Positions 9,125-19,350 of a stretch of 40,556 bases of DNA are shown in pieces. The DNA comes from Candidatus Lustribacter telmatis (lineage in GTDB: Bacteria > Vulcanimicrobiota > Vulcanimicrobiia > Vulcanimicrobiales > Vulcanimicrobiaceae). The notes beneath the pieces were generated by a model, which was not told where the DNA came from, did no database searches, and worked only from the letters and a program-made list of their open reading frames with translations. The stretch spans positions 1 to 40,556 of the forward strand of contig PLRU01000012.1 of NCBI GenBank assembly GCA_003164045.1, written 5' to 3'. A program made the translations under genes and the position numbers. How positions within the stretch are numbered: position 1 is the stretch's first letter; each line of letters begins with the position of its first letter.

Positions 9125-9130
9125 TCACCC

Positions 9131-9619
9131 ATGGCCGACTTCTCGTTCGACGTCGTTTCGAAGATCGATCCGCAAGAATTAGACAACGCGCTCAACCAAG
9201 CGCGAAAAGAAATTGCGGGGCGCTTCGATTTCAAGCATTCGATGGCTTCCATCGAGAACACGCCAACCGAGATCACCGTCCTCGCCGACGACGAACTGAA
9301 GCTCAAGAACGTTATCGATATCATCCAGAGCAAGGCCGTTAAGCGGGGAATAGATCTTAAGGCGTTCGATGTGAAGGAAGCCGAGCCGGCAAGCGGCAGC
9401 ACGCTTCGTCAGAAGATCGTCCTACGCGCCGGCATTCCGAAGGACAAGAGCAAGCCGCTGATCGAGGCGATCAAGGCCTCAAAGCTCAAGGTCAACGCAC
9501 AGTACCAGGACGAGCAGATCCGCATCTCAGGGAAGTCCAAGGATGATCTGCAAAAAGTACAGTCGCTCTTGACCGGCTTGACCTACGAGTTGCCGCTGCA
9601 ATTCACGAACTACCGCTGA
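9131..9619 (+). CDS. YajQ-family nucleotide-binding protein
   Basis: A 162-aa protein with the full YajQ/UPF0234 pattern: MADFSFDVVSKIDPQELDNA at the start, ARKEIAGRFDFK, the central KRGIDLKAFD and the C-terminal QISGKSKDDLQKV-like and LQFTNYR. The two RNP-like domains bind nucleotides; in Xanthomonas a member binds cyclic di-GMP and acts with a transcription factor. That makes it a possible c-di-GMP receptor in a genome that also encodes an EAL protein (34.6-37 kb), but this is inference. GGAG lies 10 bases before the ATG. It sits between the RodZ-like gene and rimO. Confidence 0.92.
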   Translation: MADFSFDVVSKIDPQELDNALNQARKEIAGRFDFKHSMASIENTPTEITVLADDELKLKNVIDIIQSKAVKRGIDLKAFDVKEAEPASGSTLRQKIVLRAGIPKDKSKPLIEAIKASKLKVNAQYQDEQIRISGKSKDDLQKVQSLLTGLTYELPLQFTNYR

Positions 9620-9638
9620 CGGCGGTAAGACCACGAGG

Positions 9639-11048
9639 GTGACCATCAACGTGCCAACCCAGACGCGCGGACAGCGAGTCTCATTCGTATCGCTCGGCTG
9701 CGCGAAGAACCTCGTCGACTCCGAGGTGATGATCGGCAAGCTGGGTGCTGCCGGTTGGGAGCTCGTTCCCGACGCGAACGACGCCGATGCGATCGTGGTC
9801 AACACGTGTGCGTTCATCGATCCGGCCAAAGCCGAGTCGACCGACGTCATCCTCGAACACGCGCAGCGCAAGCGTCCGGATCAACAACTGATCGTGGCGG
9901 GGTGCCTCTCGCAGCGCTTCGGCGCCGAACTGCAATCGCTCATTCCCGAGATCGACGGCGTCGTCGGCACCGGCGCGTATGCGGGCATCGTCGAATTGCT
10001 CGAAGACGCGAAGGCCGGAAAGAAGCCCGTGCGGCTCGATTTCGAGGCCGAACCCGAACACGATTTCTTGCCGCGCTTGATCACCACGCCTTCGGCAACC
10101 GCGTACCTCAAGATCGCCGAAGGATGCGATCATCCGTGCACGTTCTGCATCATCCCGCAACTGCGCGGCGCGTTCCGTTCGCGGTCCGAAGAATCGATTT
10201 TGATGGAAGCGCGCGCGCTCGCCGCGGGCGGAACGAAAGAGCTGATCCTCATCGCGCAGGACACGTCGATGTACGGCCGCGATCGCGGCGCCCGCCGCGG
10301 CGGCCTCGCCCGGTTGCTCGAGCAGCTCGACGCCATCGAATCGCTCGAGTGGATCCGGTTGCTGTATCTCTATCCGGCCACGGTCGACAGCGAACTGATC
10401 GACGCGATGGGCTCGCTCGAAAAAGTCTGCACCTACATGGATATGCCGTTGCAGCACGCGCACCCCGACGTGCTGCGCGCGATGCGCCGTCCATCCAACG
10501 GCGATCGCTATCTCGAGATCATCGATGAATTCCGCCGCCGCATTCCGGGCGTGACGATGCGCTCGACGTTTATCGTCGGTTTCCCGGGCGAAACGGAAGA
10601 GCACGTCGCCTATCTCGAAGCGTTCATCGAGCGTGCCCAGCTCGATCGCGTCGGCTTCTTCACGTACTCACGTGAAGACGGCACGCCCGGCGCCGATTTA
10701 CCAAACCAGATTCCCGATCGCGAAAAGCGCCGGCGGCTCGTGCGGTTGCGCGAAGCCCAGCGCCTCGCATCGGAACGTGCGCGCGCGACGCGCATCGGCA
10801 CCACGGTGCGCGTGCTCGTCGAAGAACGGCGCAAGCTGCGACGCACGGATCCGCTCGCCGTCGCATTGCAGACGAATGACGTGACCGTCGGCCGTTCGAT
10901 GGGCGAAGCCCCGGGCGTCGATGGAGGCATTTACTTTACCGAACCCGCGGCCATCGGTTCGTTCGTCGACGTTCGGCTCGACGGTTGCGGCGCGTTCGAC
11001 TTTTACGGCGCCGTCGTCGCGGAACGGCCCGTGGCGGTCGGCGTTTGA
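9639..11048 (+). CDS. rimO: Ribosomal protein S12 methylthiotransferase RimO
   Basis: A 469-aa radical-SAM methylthiotransferase. The N-terminal UPF0004 domain starts VSFVSLGCAKNLVDSEVM and carries three conserved cysteines (GCAKN, NTCAF, GCLSQ). The radical-SAM cluster motif is CDHPCTFC, and a C-terminal TRAM domain is present. RimO adds a methylthio group to an aspartate of ribosomal protein S12; the GCAKNLVDSE signature and C-terminal region favour RimO over MiaB. The GTG at 9639 overlaps a GAGG; GTG 9651, about ten bases further from it, is an equally good start. The stop overlaps the following LCP gene. Confidence 0.94.
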   Translation: MTINVPTQTRGQRVSFVSLGCAKNLVDSEVMIGKLGAAGWELVPDANDADAIVVNTCAFIDPAKAESTDVILEHAQRKRPDQQLIVAGCLSQRFGAELQSLIPEIDGVVGTGAYAGIVELLEDAKAGKKPVRLDFEAEPEHDFLPRLITTPSATAYLKIAEGCDHPCTFCIIPQLRGAFRSRSEESILMEARALAAGGTKELILIAQDTSMYGRDRGARRGGLARLLEQLDAIESLEWIRLLYLYPATVDSELIDAMGSLEKVCTYMDMPLQHAHPDVLRAMRRPSNGDRYLEIIDEFRRRIPGVTMRSTFIVGFPGETEEHVAYLEAFIERAQLDRVGFFTYSREDGTPGADLPNQIPDREKRRRLVRLREAQRLASERARATRIGTTVRVLVEERRKLRRTDPLAVALQTNDVTVGRSMGEAPGVDGGIYFTEPAAIGSFVDVRLDGCGAFDFYGAVVAERPVAVGV

Positions 11049-12484
11049 GCAAGCGGATCGACGCGGAGCCGCCGATCGGACGCGAAGCCCGGCGCCGGCG
11101 CAGCGAACAATTCGAAACCGGCGATCACGCAAAACACGACCGCCTGGCCTATATCCTCGGTGCGTTCCTGCTCGTTTTCGGCCTCTTTACGGGTCTCGTC
11201 GCGTTCACGATGGTGCGTTCGCACACGTATAACCCCGTCGTCGGCATCGTCAACTATTTCGTGCCGGCGCCGGAATCGGTGTTCGGTAAAGAGCGCATCT
11301 TCGTACTCCTCATGGGACTCGACTACGACTACAACAACCTCGACGAACCGACGTCCAAGGATTCACGCACGGATAAAATCGAGGCGTACGCCGTCGACTT
11401 TCCCTCAAAGGTGGTCAAGGCGATTGCGGTACCGCGCGACATGGATGCGATCGTCAACGGACACGAAGACAAGATCAACGATGCCTATCACTACGGTGGT
11501 GCGCGAAACACCGACCTCGTCGTCGGCAGCTTTCTCGGCTTGCCGAAAAACGACCGAGGCACGTACTTCGATCGCTATATGACGTTTCGGATCAACACGG
11601 CAAAGGATCTGATCAATGCGATCGGCGGCGTCGATGTCCCGGTAACGGAAACGCTGAACTACGATGATACCTGGGGCCATCTGCACATTCACTTCAAGCC
11701 CGGGATGACGCATATGGACGGCGATCAAGCCGTTTCGTATATGCGTTTTCGCCACGATGCTTGCAGCGATCCGTGCCGGATCAGACGCCAGCAGCAAGTC
11801 GAACGCCTGACGATCGAAAAACTCAAGAGCGACAAGTTCAACGATCTCACCCACATCGCGCAGCTGATCGACGTGTTGCGCCGCGATGTCGACACGAACC
11901 TCACGCCCGATGAAATGAAGAGCGTCGGCTGGTCGTTCCGCGACCTGAACGTCGCCGACATCCACCAATCGCAAGTACCGTTTACCAGCGATAAGAATAC
12001 GAACTGTTGCGGCGACGTCCTTATTCCCGACGACGCCGGGCGGGCGAAGCTCGTAGCCGATTTCGTCGGACCGTATTTTGCTGCCACGCCGCCACCCTCG
12101 GCCGACGCGGTGGCCGCGATCAAGCCTTCCGACCTGCGCGTCGACGTGCGCAACGGCAGCGGCGTTCCCGGACTCGGAAAAAAAGTAGCTGACCTGCTGC
12201 GGCGCGACGGCTACATCATCAACAGCGTCGGCAATGCCGCGTCGTTCGACTTCGATACGACCCAGATTCGCGCGACCTCGAAGACGCCGCTAGCCGGCGA
12301 GCGCGTGCGCAGCGACATCCATCTCGCGTCGGCGACGATCACGCCGATTCCCGTTCCGACGGCTGCGACGACGGCGGCCACCGCCGGGAGCGCGACGCCG
12401 GTACTCGCCGACGTGACGGTCATCGTGGGCCGCGATTACGTGAACGTACCGGCAGCGCCGGCCTCAGCCGCTCCCGCGAAGTAG
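11045..12484 (+). CDS. LytR-CpsA-Psr (LCP) family protein with LytR_C domain
   Basis: A 479-aa membrane-anchored protein. A basic cytoplasmic N-terminus and one membrane helix (about 35-57) precede the LCP domain (about 85-255), seen in SRTDKIEAYAVD, AVPRDM and the late MRFRHDACSDPCRIRRQQQ (conserved Arg and Asp residues). After it comes a LytR_C-type domain (DLRVDVRNGSGVPGLGKKVADLL-like), then an Ala/Thr-rich tail. LCP proteins transfer lipid-linked glycopolymers to peptidoglycan or other acceptors. The TTG start at 11045 shares bases with the rimO stop. The polysaccharide deacetylase follows in a one-base overlap, and two cell-envelope genes in tandem support an envelope role. Confidence 0.88.
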   Translation: MSKRIDAEPPIGREARRRRSEQFETGDHAKHDRLAYILGAFLLVFGLFTGLVAFTMVRSHTYNPVVGIVNYFVPAPESVFGKERIFVLLMGLDYDYNNLDEPTSKDSRTDKIEAYAVDFPSKVVKAIAVPRDMDAIVNGHEDKINDAYHYGGARNTDLVVGSFLGLPKNDRGTYFDRYMTFRINTAKDLINAIGGVDVPVTETLNYDDTWGHLHIHFKPGMTHMDGDQAVSYMRFRHDACSDPCRIRRQQQVERLTIEKLKSDKFNDLTHIAQLIDVLRRDVDTNLTPDEMKSVGWSFRDLNVADIHQSQVPFTSDKNTNCCGDVLIPDDAGRAKLVADFVGPYFAATPPPSADAVAAIKPSDLRVDVRNGSGVPGLGKKVADLLRRDGYIINSVGNAASFDFDTTQIRATSKTPLAGERVRSDIHLASATITPIPVPTAATTAATAGSATPVLADVTVIVGRDYVNVPAAPASAAPAK

Positions 12485-13317
12485 TGAAGCGCCTCGCGGC
12501 CGTCGCCGCGATCGTCCTCATCGCCCTCGGCTTGACTTATGGCGGCTACCGGGTCTACCGGCGGTCGCTGCCGCCGTTGCCGGCGGTCGTACTGCACGGC
12601 GCCGACCTCGGGCCGCTCCTCGAGCCTTCGCTCGGTGCGCGCCTGCGGCACGCGGTCGTGGGCAGCGCCGCCGACGGCCGGGTTGCCGGTCCGAAGCTGA
12701 TCGCCCTAACGTTCGACGACGGCCCCTACCCGGTCGACACCCCGATGCTCCTCGCCGTGCTGCGCGAGGCCCACGTGCCGGCCACGTTTTTCCTGATTGG
12801 CCGCGACGCGGAGCAGTATCCGGGCCTGGTGCGGGCCATCGCCGCGGGCGGCCACGAGATCGCCGACCATACGGAAACGCACCCCGACCTCGCCACTCTC
12901 GACGCGGCTGCCGTCACGGCCGAACTGACCACCGGCGCCGCGACGCTCGAGCGCTTCGTGCACGACCCGGCGATCCGCACGGAGTTCCGGCCGCCCCACG
13001 GCCGCTTCCGCCGGGCGACCCTCGAGGCCGCCCAACGTGCCGGCTACGATACGATTCTCTGGACGGACGACCCGGGGGACTGGCGCAACGTCACCCGCAC
13101 GGTCCTTGCGGCGCACATCGCCCGCTATGCCACGAGCCCCGAGATCCTCTTGCTGCACAACGGGCGGCCGGAGACGGTCGCGTTGCTTCCCGGTATCATT
13201 CGACGCTTTCGCCGGGCTGGGTATAGCTTCACGACGGTAGCCGGCCTCGTGGAACGCCTCGGTCCCGGCCCCCTCAATCACGCTGCCCGCACGCCGCTGC
13301 CTCTCACCGACGACTAA
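12484..13317 (+). CDS. Polysaccharide deacetylase (NodB domain), membrane-anchored or secreted
   Basis: A 277-aa protein with an N-terminal signal or anchor helix (about 4-22) and a carbohydrate-esterase-4 NodB domain. The motifs are TFDDGP (76-81, catalytic base and metal Asp), HTETH (H129, H133, metal ligands), RPPHGR (about 167-172, usually R-x-P-Y-G), WTDDPGDW and LLLHNG. These enzymes remove N-acetyl groups from peptidoglycan or other amino-sugar polymers outside the membrane. The His in place of Tyr in the RPPYG motif is a mild variant. GTG start at 12484 overlaps the LCP stop by one base (TAGTG), so it is probably co-translated. Confidence 0.9.
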   Translation: MKRLAAVAAIVLIALGLTYGGYRVYRRSLPPLPAVVLHGADLGPLLEPSLGARLRHAVVGSAADGRVAGPKLIALTFDDGPYPVDTPMLLAVLREAHVPATFFLIGRDAEQYPGLVRAIAAGGHEIADHTETHPDLATLDAAAVTAELTTGAATLERFVHDPAIRTEFRPPHGRFRRATLEAAQRAGYDTILWTDDPGDWRNVTRTVLAAHIARYATSPEILLLHNGRPETVALLPGIIRRFRRAGYSFTTVAGLVERLGPGPLNHAARTPLPLTDD

Positions 13318-13362
13318 GCTCGAAGAGGAACCGGTCTGCCCGCCGAACGGTTATATACCTGT

Positions 13363-15999
13363 ATGGCTTTCCTCAAGACGCTCTTCGACGGTAACGAGCG
13401 TGAAGTAATCCGCCTGCGGCGCACGGCCGAGCGCGTCAACGCACTCGAACCCGCGACCGCCGCTCTCACCGACGAGCAACTGGCCGCAAAAACGGGAGAA
13501 TTCCGTGCCCGGCTGGCCAATGGCGAAACCGTCGACGACCTGCTTGTCGAGGCGTTCGCCGTCGTGCGCGAAGCCGGCAAGCGGATTCTGGGGATGCGCC
13601 ACTTCGACGTGCAGCTGATGGGCGGCCACGCCCTGCACGAAGGCAACGTCGCCGAGATGCGGACCGGTGAGGGTAAGACGCTCGTCGCCACGCTGCCGGT
13701 GTACCTCAACGCGCTCTCCGGCACGGGCGTGCACGTCGTCACGGTCAACGATTATCTCGCCAAGCGCGATGCCGAGTGGATGGGCCCGCTCTACACGGGG
13801 CTCGGGATGACGGTCGGCATCATCCAGCACGACCTCGATTCCGCCCAGCGCCGCGAAGCGTACAACTGCGACATCACCTACGTCACGAACAACGAAGTCG
13901 GCTTCGACTACTTGCGCGACAACATGGCGTGGAGTCTCGATCAGATGGTGCAGCGTAAACTGCACTACGCGATCGTCGATGAAGTCGATTCGATCCTCAT
14001 CGATGAGGCGCGAACGCCGCTGATCATCAGTGGTCAGGGCCACGACGCGACCGAACTCTACGGGCAGTTTGCGAAGATCATTCCGCGGCTGATCAAAGAT
14101 GAAGACTTTACCGTCGATGAAAAATCGCACGCCGTGCCGATTGCGGAACCCGGCGTCGCCAAAGTCGAGAAGATGCTCGGCGTCTCGAACCTCTACGATC
14201 AGCGCAACCTCGAACTGACGCATCAGCTCAACGCGGCGCTCAAGGCGTGGCACCTCTTCCACAAAGATCAGCAGTACATCGTCAAGGACGGCGAAGTCGT
14301 CATCGTCGATGAATTCACCGGCCGGTTGATGTACGGACGCCGTTATTCCGAAGGCATCCATCAAGCGATCGAAGCGAAGGAAGGCCTGCTGGTTCGCAGC
14401 GAGGATCAGACCCTCGCGACGATCACGTTCCAGAACTATTTCCGGCTCTACGGAAAGCTCGCAGGCATGACGGGTACGGCGAAAACCGAGGAGCGCGAAT
14501 TCCGCGACATCTACGGGCTCAACGTCGTCGTGATGCCGACGAACCGCTCCGTCGCGCGCAAAGACCAAGCCGACATCGTGTATCGCACCGAGAACGCAAA
14601 GTTCGAAGCGGTCGTCGATGAGATCATCGCCGAGCACGAAAAGGGCCGGCCGGTGCTGGTCGGCACGCGCTCGATCGAGAAATCCGAACGGCTTGCGATG
14701 CTCTTGCGCCGGCGCGGCGTCGAGTGCAACGTGCTCAACGCCAAGTACCACGAGCAAGAAGCGCAGATCATCAAAGACGCCGGCGTGTGGGGCGCGGTAA
14801 CGATCGCCACCAACATGGCCGGCCGCGGCGTCGACATCAAGCTCGGCGAAGGCGTGGCCGCCGTCGGCGGTTTACACATCATCGGCACCGAGCGGCACGA
14901 GTCGCGGCGCATCGACAACCAACTTCGCGGCCGGTCCGGCCGTCAGGGCGATCCCGGTTCGACGCGGTTCTACATCGCGCTCGACGACGAGTTGATGCGG
15001 CTCTTCGGGGCGGAACGCATCCAGAAGATGATGGACTTCGTGAAGTTCACCGACGAGACGCCGATCGAGGCCGGGATCCTCTCGCGCTCGATCGAGAACG
15101 CGCAGTCGAAGGTCGAAAATCACAACTACGAGATCCGCAAACAGGTTCTCGAGTACGACGACGTCATGAACAAACAGCGCGAAGTGATTTACGCCGAGCG
15201 CCGCCGCGTGCTCGAAGGTCAGCCGCTGCGCGACTTTTTCGTCGAAACGCTGCAGACGAAGGTCGGCGATGCCGTCAATAGCGGCGCGCCGCCGGAAGAG
15301 CATCCCAGCGAATGGGATCTGCCGGCGATCCTCGATGAGATCCAACTGATCTTCCCGGTCAAGGATCGGATCGGCGTATCAGAGTTGGAGCAGCTCGATC
15401 GCGACGCGATGAAGGAGCGCTTGAGCGAACTCGCCGTCGGCGCGTACGAAGCGAAAGAGGCGGAAGTCTCGCCCGACATCATGCGCATGATCGAGTCGCA
15501 GTACATCATGCTGCCGATCATCGATCGCTTGTGGGTCGATCATCTCTACATCATGGACGCGCTCAAGGCCGGTATTGGTCTGCGCGGCTACGGGCAAAAA
15601 GACCCGCGCGTCGAGTACGAAAAAGAAGCCTACGAGATCTTCGAAGATCTCAAGAGCAACATCGCCGACGAAGCGGTCAAGGCCGTGTTCTCCGTGCGCA
15701 TCGAGATCGAACCGGAAGCCGCGCCCGAACCGGTCGCGGTGGGCGCGAACGGCGCTTCGACGGCATTCGAACAGCTGCCGACGGGCCAGCTGATTCCGCA
15801 AGCGGCTCCGCACATGGATTCCGCCGCCGCGGAACGTTTGCTCGGCCCGGCGCCGCGCGGACCGGCGGAAAACGTGCACACGAATCGCGACGAAGCGCCG
15901 GCGAAAGCCGCCGGCGGCATGGACAAAGTCGGCCGGAACGATCTTTGCCCGTGCGGGTCGGGCAAGAAATACAAACGCTGCCACGGGGCGGCTGCCTAA
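13363..15999 (+). CDS. secA: Preprotein translocase ATPase SecA
   Basis: An 878-aa SecA of typical length. Seen are Walker A MRTGEGKT (99-106), the DEAD-box region [16 protein letters not shown], the second motor domain ending in [15 protein letters not shown], the scaffold and wing region, and the C-terminal zinc motif [15 protein letters not shown] used to contact SecB or ribosomes. SecA drives unfolded preproteins through SecYEG. ATG 13363 has no close Shine-Dalgarno; an AT-rich TATATA at 13352-13357 ends five bases before the ATG, so a leaderless or near-leaderless transcript is possible, though I see no matching -35. Confidence 0.98.
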   Translation: MAFLKTLFDGNEREVIRLRRTAERVNALEPATAALTDEQLAAKTGEFRARLANGETVDDLLVEAFAVVREAGKRILGMRHFDVQLMGGHALHEGNVAEMRTGEGKTLVATLPVYLNALSGTGVHVVTVNDYLAKRDAEWMGPLYTGLGMTVGIIQHDLDSAQRREAYNCDITYVTNNEVGFDYLRDNMAWSLDQMVQRKLHYAIVDEVDSILIDEARTPLIISGQGHDATELYGQFAKIIPRLIKDEDFTVDEKSHAVPIAEPGVAKVEKMLGVSNLYDQRNLELTHQLNAALKAWHLFHKDQQYIVKDGEVVIVDEFTGRLMYGRRYSEGIHQAIEAKEGLLVRSEDQTLATITFQNYFRLYGKLAGMTGTAKTEEREFRDIYGLNVVVMPTNRSVARKDQADIVYRTENAKFEAVVDEIIAEHEKGRPVLVGTRSIEKSERLAMLLRRRGVECNVLNAKYHEQEAQIIKDAGVWGAVTIATNMAGRGVDIKLGEGVAAVGGLHIIGTERHESRRIDNQLRGRSGRQGDPGSTRFYIALDDELMRLFGAERIQKMMDFVKFTDETPIEAGILSRSIENAQSKVENHNYEIRKQVLEYDDVMNKQREVIYAERRRVLEGQPLRDFFVETLQTKVGDAVNSGAPPEEHPSEWDLPAILDEIQLIFPVKDRIGVSELEQLDRDAMKERLSELAVGAYEAKEAEVSPDIMRMIESQYIMLPIIDRLWVDHLYIMDALKAGIGLRGYGQKDPRVEYEKEAYEIFEDLKSNIADEAVKAVFSVRIEIEPEAAPEPVAVGANGASTAFEQLPTGQLIPQAAPHMDSAAAERLLGPAPRGPAENVHTNRDEAPAKAAGGMDKVGRNDLCPCGSGKKYKRCHGAAA

Positions 16000-16012
16000 C
16001 CGAAAGTTGAGT

Positions 16013-16342
16013 ATGTCTGATTATCATTCTCACGACGACTTCAAGCTTCTCTCGGAACTGCGCACCCTCGACAAACCCGGATTCGACGGTTTCGTCGCCC
16101 TCGATAAAGTGGTGGGCCGCACCGACGGACAGATTCCGCTAAAATATCGCGAGCTGATCGCGCTCGGGGTCGCGTTGACGACGCAGTGCCCGTACTGTCT
16201 CGACGTGCATACGGCCAACGCGAAAAAGGCGGGCGCGACGCGCGAAGAGCTGGCGGAGACGGTGCACATTGCGGCTGCCTTGCGGGCCGGGGCCGCGTTG
16301 ACGCACGGATTGCTCGCGCTCAAGCTCTTCGATAAGGCCTAG
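16013..16342 (+). CDS. AhpD-like carboxymuconolactone-decarboxylase-family protein
   Basis: A 109-aa all-helical protein with the AhpD-type redox motif C59-P-Y-C62 followed by H66 (CPYCLDVHTANAKKAG). Members with C-x2-C-x3-H act as peroxidase-linked thiol reductants; others are decarboxylases. The cysteine pair favours the alkylhydroperoxidase-like role. It follows secA by 13 bp. ATG 16013 (MSDYHSHDD) is preferred over the upstream TTG at 16007. Confidence 0.88.
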   Translation: MSDYHSHDDFKLLSELRTLDKPGFDGFVALDKVVGRTDGQIPLKYRELIALGVALTTQCPYCLDVHTANAKKAGATREELAETVHIAAALRAGAALTHGLLALKLFDKA

Positions 16343-16357
16343 CTGAACAATCTGCGG

Positions 16358-17536
16358 TTGGTCGCGCTGATGATCGCGGCCAACATGTTCGCCATGGTGG
16401 GATCGTCGGCCGTCGCGGCGACGCTGCCGAGCTTGATCGCACAATGGACGCTGAGCCCCGTGCAAGCGGGCTGGCTCAGCGGCGGATACTTCTTGGGGTA
16501 CGCGGCGACCGTGCTGGTGCTCGTCAGCCTCACCGACCGCATCGACGCGCGCATCGTGTTCGCGTTCGGCTGCGCGATCGGGGTGGCGGCAAACGTTGGA
16601 TTCGCACTGTTTGCAGGCGGTTTTGTTTCGGCCACGCTGCTTTGGAGCTTGGCGGGCGTCTCGACGGCCGGCGTGTACATGCCCGGCTTGCGCGTGATCA
16701 TCGACCGCGTCGATCCGGCGATGCGGCTGCGCGCGGTTCCGTATTATACGGCGAGCTTCGGTGTCGGCGTCAGCGTTTCGTTTTTCGTCGCCGGACTCGC
16801 CGCGCAAACCTCGGGCTGGCGTGCGCCGTTCGTGGTCGCCGCTGCGGGTTGCGTCGTCGCGATGGCGTGCGTGCTCCTCGCCACGCTGGGTACGCGCAAA
16901 CCGGCGCCGTCCGGCGGTTCGGGCGCGTTCGATTTGCGCGGTGTCTTGAGCAACACCGTCGCCCTGCGCTATATCCTGGCATACGGCGGACACTGCTGGG
17001 AACTCTTCGCCTTGCGCGCGTGGCTCGTTGCTTTGCTGCTGGCGGTGTGGACGAAGACGATGAGCGGTAGTCCGGGAACCACGTTGACGGTCTGGAGTTC
17101 GATCATCACCTTGGCCGGCGTGCCGGCGAGCATCGGGGGCGCCGAACTCGCGTTGCGTTTCGGCCGGCGGCGTTTGATTCTCACCATCGCGCTCGCTACC
17201 GTCGCGATCGGTCTCGCGCTCGGGGCGTTCGGCAACGGCGCGTTTCTCGTTGCGGCGCTCGGCTTCATGATCTACAACGTCGCAGCGCTGGCCGATTCGG
17301 GCGCGCTCACGGCTGGTCTCGTCGAAGCGTCGGCTCCGGAGGCGCAGGGCTCGACGCTCGCGTTGCATTCACTCGTCGGGTTTGCCGGCGGTGCACTCGG
17401 TCCGGTTGCGGTCGGTACCGCGCTCAGTATCGCCGGCGGCCTCACGTCTGGTTACGGCTGGTTCGCCGCGCTTGCGGTGATGGCGGCGGGTTCAGGCGTT
17501 GCGGCGTTTGCCGTCCGTGGAGTCGCGAAGGCCTAG
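16358..17536 (+). CDS. MFS transporter
   Basis: A roughly 390-aa major-facilitator protein with about 12 membrane helices in two halves separated by a short loop (about 190-200). An early GWLSGGYFLGYAATVLVLVSLTDRIDAR matches the motif A region between helices 2 and 3. The substrate is unknown; general resemblance is to drug or sugar efflux MFS. The start is uncertain: TTG 16358, a CTG further upstream, or ATG 16370. Its last 45 bases overlap the end of the convergent second MFS gene. Confidence 0.85.
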   Translation: MVALMIAANMFAMVGSSAVAATLPSLIAQWTLSPVQAGWLSGGYFLGYAATVLVLVSLTDRIDARIVFAFGCAIGVAANVGFALFAGGFVSATLLWSLAGVSTAGVYMPGLRVIIDRVDPAMRLRAVPYYTASFGVGVSVSFFVAGLAAQTSGWRAPFVVAAAGCVVAMACVLLATLGTRKPAPSGGSGAFDLRGVLSNTVALRYILAYGGHCWELFALRAWLVALLLAVWTKTMSGSPGTTLTVWSSIITLAGVPASIGGAELALRFGRRRLILTIALATVAIGLALGAFGNGAFLVAALGFMIYNVAALADSGALTAGLVEASAPEAQGSTLALHSLVGFAGGALGPVAVGTALSIAGGLTSGYGWFAALAVMAAGSGVAAFAVRGVAKA

Positions 17537-18868
17537 CGGCGCGACTGCTGCGACGCCGACCAACAAGGCTGCCGATGCGATGAAGCTCGCGCGCATACCG
17601 CCGATTGCGTGTGCCGATAGCAGTCCGCCGAGTACCGCGACGCCGAGCGCGCCGCCGGATTGACGGACGCTGTTGAGCACGCCCGAGGCGAGTCCCGAGC
17701 GTTCTTTTTCAACGCTTGCGAGCAATGCAGTGGTCATCGCCGGGACGGCGAGCCCAATTCCGATCGGCATGACGATCAAGCCCGCGAGCATCGCGAGATA
17801 CGGCGTATGTGTATCGAGCGGCACGAGTGCCGCAAAGCCGGCCGCAGCGACGGCAAGTCCGATGACCATCGGCAGGCGCGCGCCGCGCGTCGCCGTGAGC
17901 CGGCCGGCTGCAATATTTGCAAGCCCGATTGCAACACAAAACGGCAAGAACGCGAGCCCCGTTTGGAGCGGTGAGAAACCGTGCAGCCGCTGCAGATAGA
18001 GGCCGAGTTCGAACAGCGCTCCGTAAAGCGTGAAATTCACCACGAAACCGACGATCGTTGCGACGGTGAACGGCGGCCGCCCGAAGAGGTTGAGCGGCAG
18101 CATGACGTTCGGTCCGCGCGATTCCAGGAACGCGAACACCGCACCCGATACGAGCGTTACTGCCAAGAGTCCCAACACGAGCGGCGCGCCCCAGCCGATG
18201 CTGCCGGCAGTGATGACGGCGGCGGTCAGGGTTCCGAGCATCGCAACCGCGCACAGTTGTCCCGGTACATCGAGCGCGCTCTTGCGCGGCGCCGTTTCGG
18301 TGACGTTGCGCAGCGTCAGCCAAATCGCGATCGCAACGAGCGGCACGTTGACGTAGAAGATGCTGCGCCAGCCGACGCCCGCGACGAGCGCGCCGCCGAT
18401 GATCGGTCCGGCCGCGAGTGCGGTACTGCCTGCCGCGGTCCAAAGGCTAACGGCACGTGCCCGCGCACTCGCGTTGCCTTCGGCAGCATGATTCAACAGC
18501 GCGAGCGAGCAGGGCACGAGCAGTGCGGCGCCGATGCCTTGAATCGTACGCGCGCTAACCAGCAGCGCCGCGGTCGGTGCGAAGCCGCAGGCGATGGAGC
18601 TGCAGCCGAATAGCACGAGGCCGATAACGAAGGCGCGCCGTGCGCCGATCCGGTCGGCGATCGCACCCGCGGAGAGAAGACACGCCGCAAAGGCCACGGC
18701 ATATGCATCGACCACCCATTGCAGCGTCGCGAAGGTGGAGTGCAGATCGTGGCCGATCGTCGAGAGCGCGACGTTCACGATCGAGACGTCGAGCTGCACG
18801 AGGAAAAAGCCCAGCGCAGTGGCAACGATCACGACCGGGCTGAGACCATGCGTCCGGGTCATCACCAT
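17492..18868 (-). CDS. MFS drug:proton antiporter, DHA2 (EmrB/QacA) type
   Basis: A 458-aa transporter with about 14 helices. The opening GFFLVQLDVSIVNVALSTIGHDL (helix 1, with the LDxTxVNVAL-type D1 motif), QWVVDAYAVAFAACLLSAGAIADRIGARR (motif A) and the RTIQGIGAALLVPCSLAL motif C region are typical of DHA2 efflux pumps. These exchange protons for hydrophobic or cationic drugs. The 3' end overlaps the first MFS gene by 45 bp tail to tail, so the C-terminal 14 residues of both are encoded by the same DNA. It is divergent from the VOC gene. Confidence 0.9.
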   Translation of the reverse strand: MVMTRTHGLSPVVIVATALGFFLVQLDVSIVNVALSTIGHDLHSTFATLQWVVDAYAVAFAACLLSAGAIADRIGARRAFVIGLVLFGCSSIACGFAPTAALLVSARTIQGIGAALLVPCSLALLNHAAEGNASARARAVSLWTAAGSTALAAGPIIGGALVAGVGWRSIFYVNVPLVAIAIWLTLRNVTETAPRKSALDVPGQLCAVAMLGTLTAAVITAGSIGWGAPLVLGLLAVTLVSGAVFAFLESRGPNVMLPLNLFGRPPFTVATIVGFVVNFTLYGALFELGLYLQRLHGFSPLQTGLAFLPFCVAIGLANIAAGRLTATRGARLPMVIGLAVAAAGFAALVPLDTHTPYLAMLAGLIVMPIGIGLAVPAMTTALLASVEKERSGLASGVLNSVRQSGGALGVAVLGGLLSAHAIGGMRASFIASAALLVGVAAVAPLGLRDSTDGKRRNA

Positions 18869-18917
18869 GGCTTACCCGGCCGAGGCCATTCAAAACGCGC
18901 CGTAGTACGTCTGCGCC

Positions 18918-19349
18918 ATGAAGATCCTGGGACTCGACCATGCCGACATTCGCGTGCCGTCGCTGGCTGCGGTGGAAGCGTTCTACGACGCGTTGCTGCC
19001 GGCGCTCGGGCTCTCGCGCAAGTCGGAGTCTCATGTCGGCAGCGACGGTGAGTGGGTTGATGTCGACGTAACGCATCCGCGCAACGTCGTCGAATATCAC
19101 ACGCCGATTGTCGCGGGCTCGCCGGGCTGGTTCGTCGGCTTCATCGAAGATCCGGGCATGAAGCCGACGGCGACGCGCGTCGCGTTCGCGCTCGATGCGG
19201 AAGCGAATCTGCGGGCGATCGAGCCGCTCGTGCGCAACGCCGGCGGCCGGGTCGTCGAGTGGTCGATCGACCCCGGCTATCCCGCGCTCTTCTTCGAAGA
19301 CCCCGCCGGCACGCGCCTGGAAATTTGCGCTCGCCGCCCGCGCGCCTAA
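18918..19349 (+). CDS. VOC-superfamily (glyoxalase/bleomycin resistance-like) protein
   Basis: A 143-aa single-module pair of beta-alpha-beta-beta-beta units. LDHADIRVPSLAAVEAFYDALLPALG opens as VOC proteins do, and FFEDPAGTRLEICAR carries the late metal-ligand Glu. Members bind a divalent metal and act as lyases, isomerases, dioxygenases or simple drug-binding proteins. The specific activity is not predictable. It lies between the divergent DHA2 efflux gene and a convergent membrane glycosyltransferase, which hints at, but does not prove, a detoxification role. Confidence 0.85.
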   Translation: MKILGLDHADIRVPSLAAVEAFYDALLPALGLSRKSESHVGSDGEWVDVDVTHPRNVVEYHTPIVAGSPGWFVGFIEDPGMKPTATRVAFALDAEANLRAIEPLVRNAGGRVVEWSIDPGYPALFFEDPAGTRLEICARRPRA

Positions 19350-19350
19350 G

